Of a DNA stretch of 15,365 bases, positions 13,559 through 15,365 are shown one piece after another (the stretch's first letter is position 1; every line of letters starts with the position of its first letter). The notes below the pieces were generated by a model. That model did not search any database, had not been told where the DNA came from, and saw only the letters and a program-made list of their open reading frames with translations. The position numbers were made by a program, and so were the translations under genes. This DNA comes from Bacilli bacterium (GTDB lineage Bacteria > Bacillota_I > Bacilli_A > RF39 > UBA660). The stretch spans positions 1-15,365 of the forward strand of contig JAFPMR010000114.1 in the NCBI GenBank assembly GCA_017411235.1, given 5' to 3'.

Positions 13559-13876
13559 ATGAAAAAGAAACTATTATTTGTTACTGTTATATTATTTGCT
13601 TTAGTTTTAGTAGGTTGTGGAAAGAAAGAAGAAAAACCTACATTAATTGGAGAATGGGATTATTCAGGATTTGTCTTTAAGTTTAATGAAGATAAAACTG
13701 GTAGTTATACTGCAGGAGATTCTGAGATGACTTTTACTTATGAAGATAAAGGTGATGAAGTAAGTATTCTATTTGATGGTAATACAGCAGCTAGTATTTA
13801 TAAGTATAGAGTAGAAAAGGATAAACTATATTTTACAGATAGTTTTGGTAAAGAAATTATATATACAAAGAAATAA
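13559..13876 (+). CDS. Small lipoprotein with DUF5640-like beta domain
   Basis: 105 residues. The N-terminus is a lipoprotein signal: KKK, a hydrophobic stretch, then the lipobox LVGC with the lipidated Cys at residue 20, followed by a charged linker (GKKEEK). Residues ~28-104 have the pattern LIGEWDY...FKFNEDKTGSY...TFTYEDKGDEV...YRVEKDKLYFTD, as in the DUF5640/lipocalin-like small beta-barrel lipoproteins of Bacillota. These sit on the outer face of the membrane and have no settled role. The ATG follows the previous stop with no gap. The ribosome site is weak (GGGTG at 13549-13553, 5 nt before the ATG), so translation probably depends on coupling with the upstream gene. Confidence 0.88.
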   Translation: MKKKLLFVTVILFALVLVGCGKKEEKPTLIGEWDYSGFVFKFNEDKTGSYTAGDSEMTFTYEDKGDEVSILFDGNTAASIYKYRVEKDKLYFTDSFGKEIIYTKK

Positions 13877-13896
13877 GAGAAAACTCTTATTTTTTT
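13871..13896 (+). terminator. Intrinsic terminator overlapping the stop codon
   Basis: AAATAAGAG (13871-13879) pairs perfectly with CTCTTATTT (13884-13892) around AAAA, followed by T to 13896. The whole stop codon (13874-13876) lies inside the 5' arm. Confidence 0.85.
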
Positions 13897-13906
13897 ATGT
13901 TATAAT
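13897..13906 (+). promoter_or_regulatory. Extended -10 promoter (ATGTTATAAT)
   Basis: TG at 13898-13899 and TATAAT at 13901-13906, directly after the T tract. The leader is ~9 nt. Its ribosome site is the weaker GATGATAGT rather than GGTGATAGT. Confidence 0.75.
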
Positions 13907-13921
13907 TTTTATGATGATAGT

Positions 13922-14620
13922 ATGAAATTAGTGATTGAAAATTTAAAGAAAAGTTTTGGGTTAAATCATGTTTTAAAAGGACTTAATTTTTCTTTTGAAG
14001 AAGGAAAGATATATGCTTTACTAGGAAGAAATGGTGCTGGTAAAACAACTTTCTTTAACTGTGTAAATGAAGACTTAGAAGTTGATTATGGTTCTTTTTA
14101 TATCGAAGAGAATGGTAATAATAAGAAAATAGCTTCTGAAGATTTAGGATATGTATTATCATCTCCTACTGTACCAGATTTCTTAACTGGTAGAGAGTTT
14201 ATTAAATTCTTTATAGATATTAATAAAGATCGTATTAAAGATTTAAAAAGTATAGATGAATACTTTGATATGATGAAGATAGATGTTAAAGATAGAGATA
14301 AACTATTAAAAGATTATAGTCATGGTATGAAGAATAAGATGCAAATGTTAGCTAATATAATTAGTGATGCTAAGATCTTGTTATTAGATGAACCATTAAC
14401 ATCTTTAGATGTAGTAGTTGCCGAAGAAATGAAGAATCTACTTAAGAGTTTAAAAGAAAATAAGATATTAATATTTTCTACACATATTATGGAATTAGCT
14501 TTATCTTTATGTGATGAGATTGTCTTACTTAAAGATGGTGTATTTGAATATGTTGATAAGGGTAATCTATCAGATGAAGAAATTAAGACTAAGATATTAG
14601 ATGCTTTAAAGGAGGAATAA
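13922..14620 (+). CDS. ABC transporter ATP-binding protein
   Basis: 232 residues, the full length of an ABC-2/exporter-type ATPase. Walker A is GRNGAGKTT (35-43, Lys41). The signature region is YSHGMKNKMQ (132-141), an SHGMK form of LSGGQ common in ABC-2 exporters. Walker B is ILLLDEP (152-158, catalytic Glu157), with a D-loop SLD and the switch His188 in FSTHIME. At the Q-loop position the sequence reads GYVLSSPTVPDFLT, with Ser where Gln is usual. It works in the cytoplasm as a dimer, powering the permease encoded next. The ATG follows a weak GATGAT site; the next gene's ribosome site lies inside this gene's end, so the pair is an operon. The substrate is unknown. Confidence 0.93.
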   Translation: MKLVIENLKKSFGLNHVLKGLNFSFEEGKIYALLGRNGAGKTTFFNCVNEDLEVDYGSFYIEENGNNKKIASEDLGYVLSSPTVPDFLTGREFIKFFIDINKDRIKDLKSIDEYFDMMKIDVKDRDKLLKDYSHGMKNKMQMLANIISDAKILLLDEPLTSLDVVVAEEMKNLLKSLKENKILIFSTHIMELALSLCDEIVLLKDGVFEYVDKGNLSDEEIKTKILDALKEE

Positions 14621-14621
14621 A

Positions 14622-15365
14622 ATGTTAGAGACATTAAAGAACTCCTATAGAGTAAGGAGTGCTTATAAAACCAATTCTTTCTTTTATTCTTTTCATTTAA
14701 TACCTGGTATAGGTAAGTTAGTACCAGATAGTATATATGGTGAAGAAGCATTTAAACAAATAGGTTCTATAATGGGCTTTATTATTGGTTTTATAATGTT
14801 GTTATTAAAAGCTGGAATCATTGTATTGATGTATTTTCTTAATAAGAGTTTAATGGATGGATCATTTACTTCATTCTTAATGTTGTTCTTGATATTTTCC
14901 CTTCTTATTAATGTATTTATACCAATTACATTTAATAGTAATAGAGATGCAGATTATTTAGTTACTCATTTAAGGATGGATCCTAAGAAATATTTATTAA
15001 CTAATTATTTAGTAGATTTAATAAAGGTATATATTGCATTTACACCAACGTTATTAGTTATTTTGCATTTGTTAAAAGCTAATATGTTATTGGCATTTAT
15101 ATTACCTTTAATTTATTTAAGCATGAGTATTGTTACTACGGCAATGAAAATAAAATTTTCTTATAAAAAGGGTGTTATTGCTTTAATTACTTTCTTTGTA
15201 ATTATGGGAGTTATGGCACTTGTATATTTTTATATTTTATTTCATGATAATTATAATTTTGCACCATTTGCAGTTGGATTATCTTTATTATTCTTAGTAC
15301 TTAGAATAATAAGTAGTATTTATTTAATTAAATATGATAAGTATCATGCAGCATTTAAATTACTA
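14622..15365 (+). CDS. ABC transporter permease (3' end beyond window)
   Basis: The frame is open for 248 codons to the window end, so the gene is cut by the window rather than broken. A strong AAAGGAGGA (GGAGG at 14611-14615) precedes the ATG by 6 nt, one base after the ATPase stop. About six membrane helices are visible at roughly residues 50-73, 83-104, 128-151, 153-175, 184-207 and 213-236, after a ~45-residue cytoplasmic N-terminus. A charged loop NSNRDADYL (105-113) falls between helices 2 and 3, a pattern of large ABC-2-like permeases in which a cytoplasmic coupling segment follows the second helix. Together with the ATPase it makes an exporter; drug, peptide and envelope-precursor transport all remain possible. 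Confidence 0.85.
   Translation, partial: MLETLKNSYRVRSAYKTNSFFYSFHLIPGIGKLVPDSIYGEEAFKQIGSIMGFIIGFIMLLLKAGIIVLMYFLNKSLMDGSFTSFLMLFLIFSLLINVFIPITFNSNRDADYLVTHLRMDPKKYLLTNYLVDLIKVYIAFTPTLLVILHLLKANMLLAFILPLIYLSMSIVTTAMKIKFSYKKGVIALITFFVIMGVMALVYFYILFHDNYNFAPFAVGLSLLFLVLRIISSIYLIKYDKYHAAFKLL

Noticed and set aside
14320..14751. Minus-strand open frame across the ATPase/permease junction
   Set aside because: It overlaps two confident plus-strand genes and has no independent support.
1..15365. Mollicutes-type code with TGA as Trp
   Set aside because: Trp is TGG in all conserved motifs, and TGA ends the sigma gene in a typical ATGA overlap.

Overview
The window is very AT-rich DNA with codon choice to match. 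It is best explained as a walled, low-GC Bacillota, plausibly one of the uncultured gut Bacilli (RF39-like); that placement is inference. TGG encodes Trp. TGA is a real stop, ending the sigma-factor gene at 9858-9860 inside an ATGA overlap, so the code is the standard bacterial one and this is not a Mycoplasma-type genome. A sortase-type C-terminus shows that a cell wall is present.

Layout. 1-1073 is the 3' end of a membrane-sensor-like gene: an RsgI-like (anti-sigma-I) extracytoplasmic segment followed by ten Cys-pair modules. 1137-1451 is a small helical protein of unknown function. 1506-2564 is an alpha/beta-hydrolase (esterase) behind an N-terminal helical, LXG/WXG100-like export-type domain. 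2631-8894 is a 2087-residue cell-wall-anchored adhesin with an N-terminal membrane segment, six close Cys pairs, Trp-marked Ig-like modules, an FctA-type isopeptide domain and an NPNTG sorting signal. On the minus strand, 8920-9270 encodes a two-TM protein with a zinc ribbon. Back on the plus strand, 9387-11416 is an ECF sigma factor with a translationally coupled single-TM anti-sigma-like protein. Next come a three-TM protein (11465-12022), a GT8 glycosyltransferase (12069-12833), a signal-peptide/TM surface protein with an adjoining lipoprotein (12863-13876), and an ABC transporter ATPase with its permease (13922 to the window end, the permease incomplete).

The most consistent non-coding structure is the intergenic module. 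Each of the seven recognisable terminators has its 5' arm overlapping the stop codon of the gene before it. On the plus strand six of them are followed at once by an extended -10 promoter (TGnTATAAT, usually the 10-mer ATGTTATAAT), with only about 9-25 nt of predicted leader before the next ATG. Most genes are therefore single transcription units packed into gaps of 29-66 nt. The exceptions are three apparent operons: sigma/anti-sigma, surface protein/lipoprotein and the ABC pair.

As a whole this is a cell-envelope region: surface adhesion, a possible secreted esterase, glycan building, two possible envelope-stress sensing circuits (RsgI-like and ECF/anti-sigma), and an exporter. Paired cysteines recur in the predicted extracytoplasmic domains, suggesting that the organism forms disulfides outside the membrane. 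No rRNA, tRNA, CRISPR array, insertion sequence or phage gene was seen. No stretch longer than 120 nt lacks a gene.
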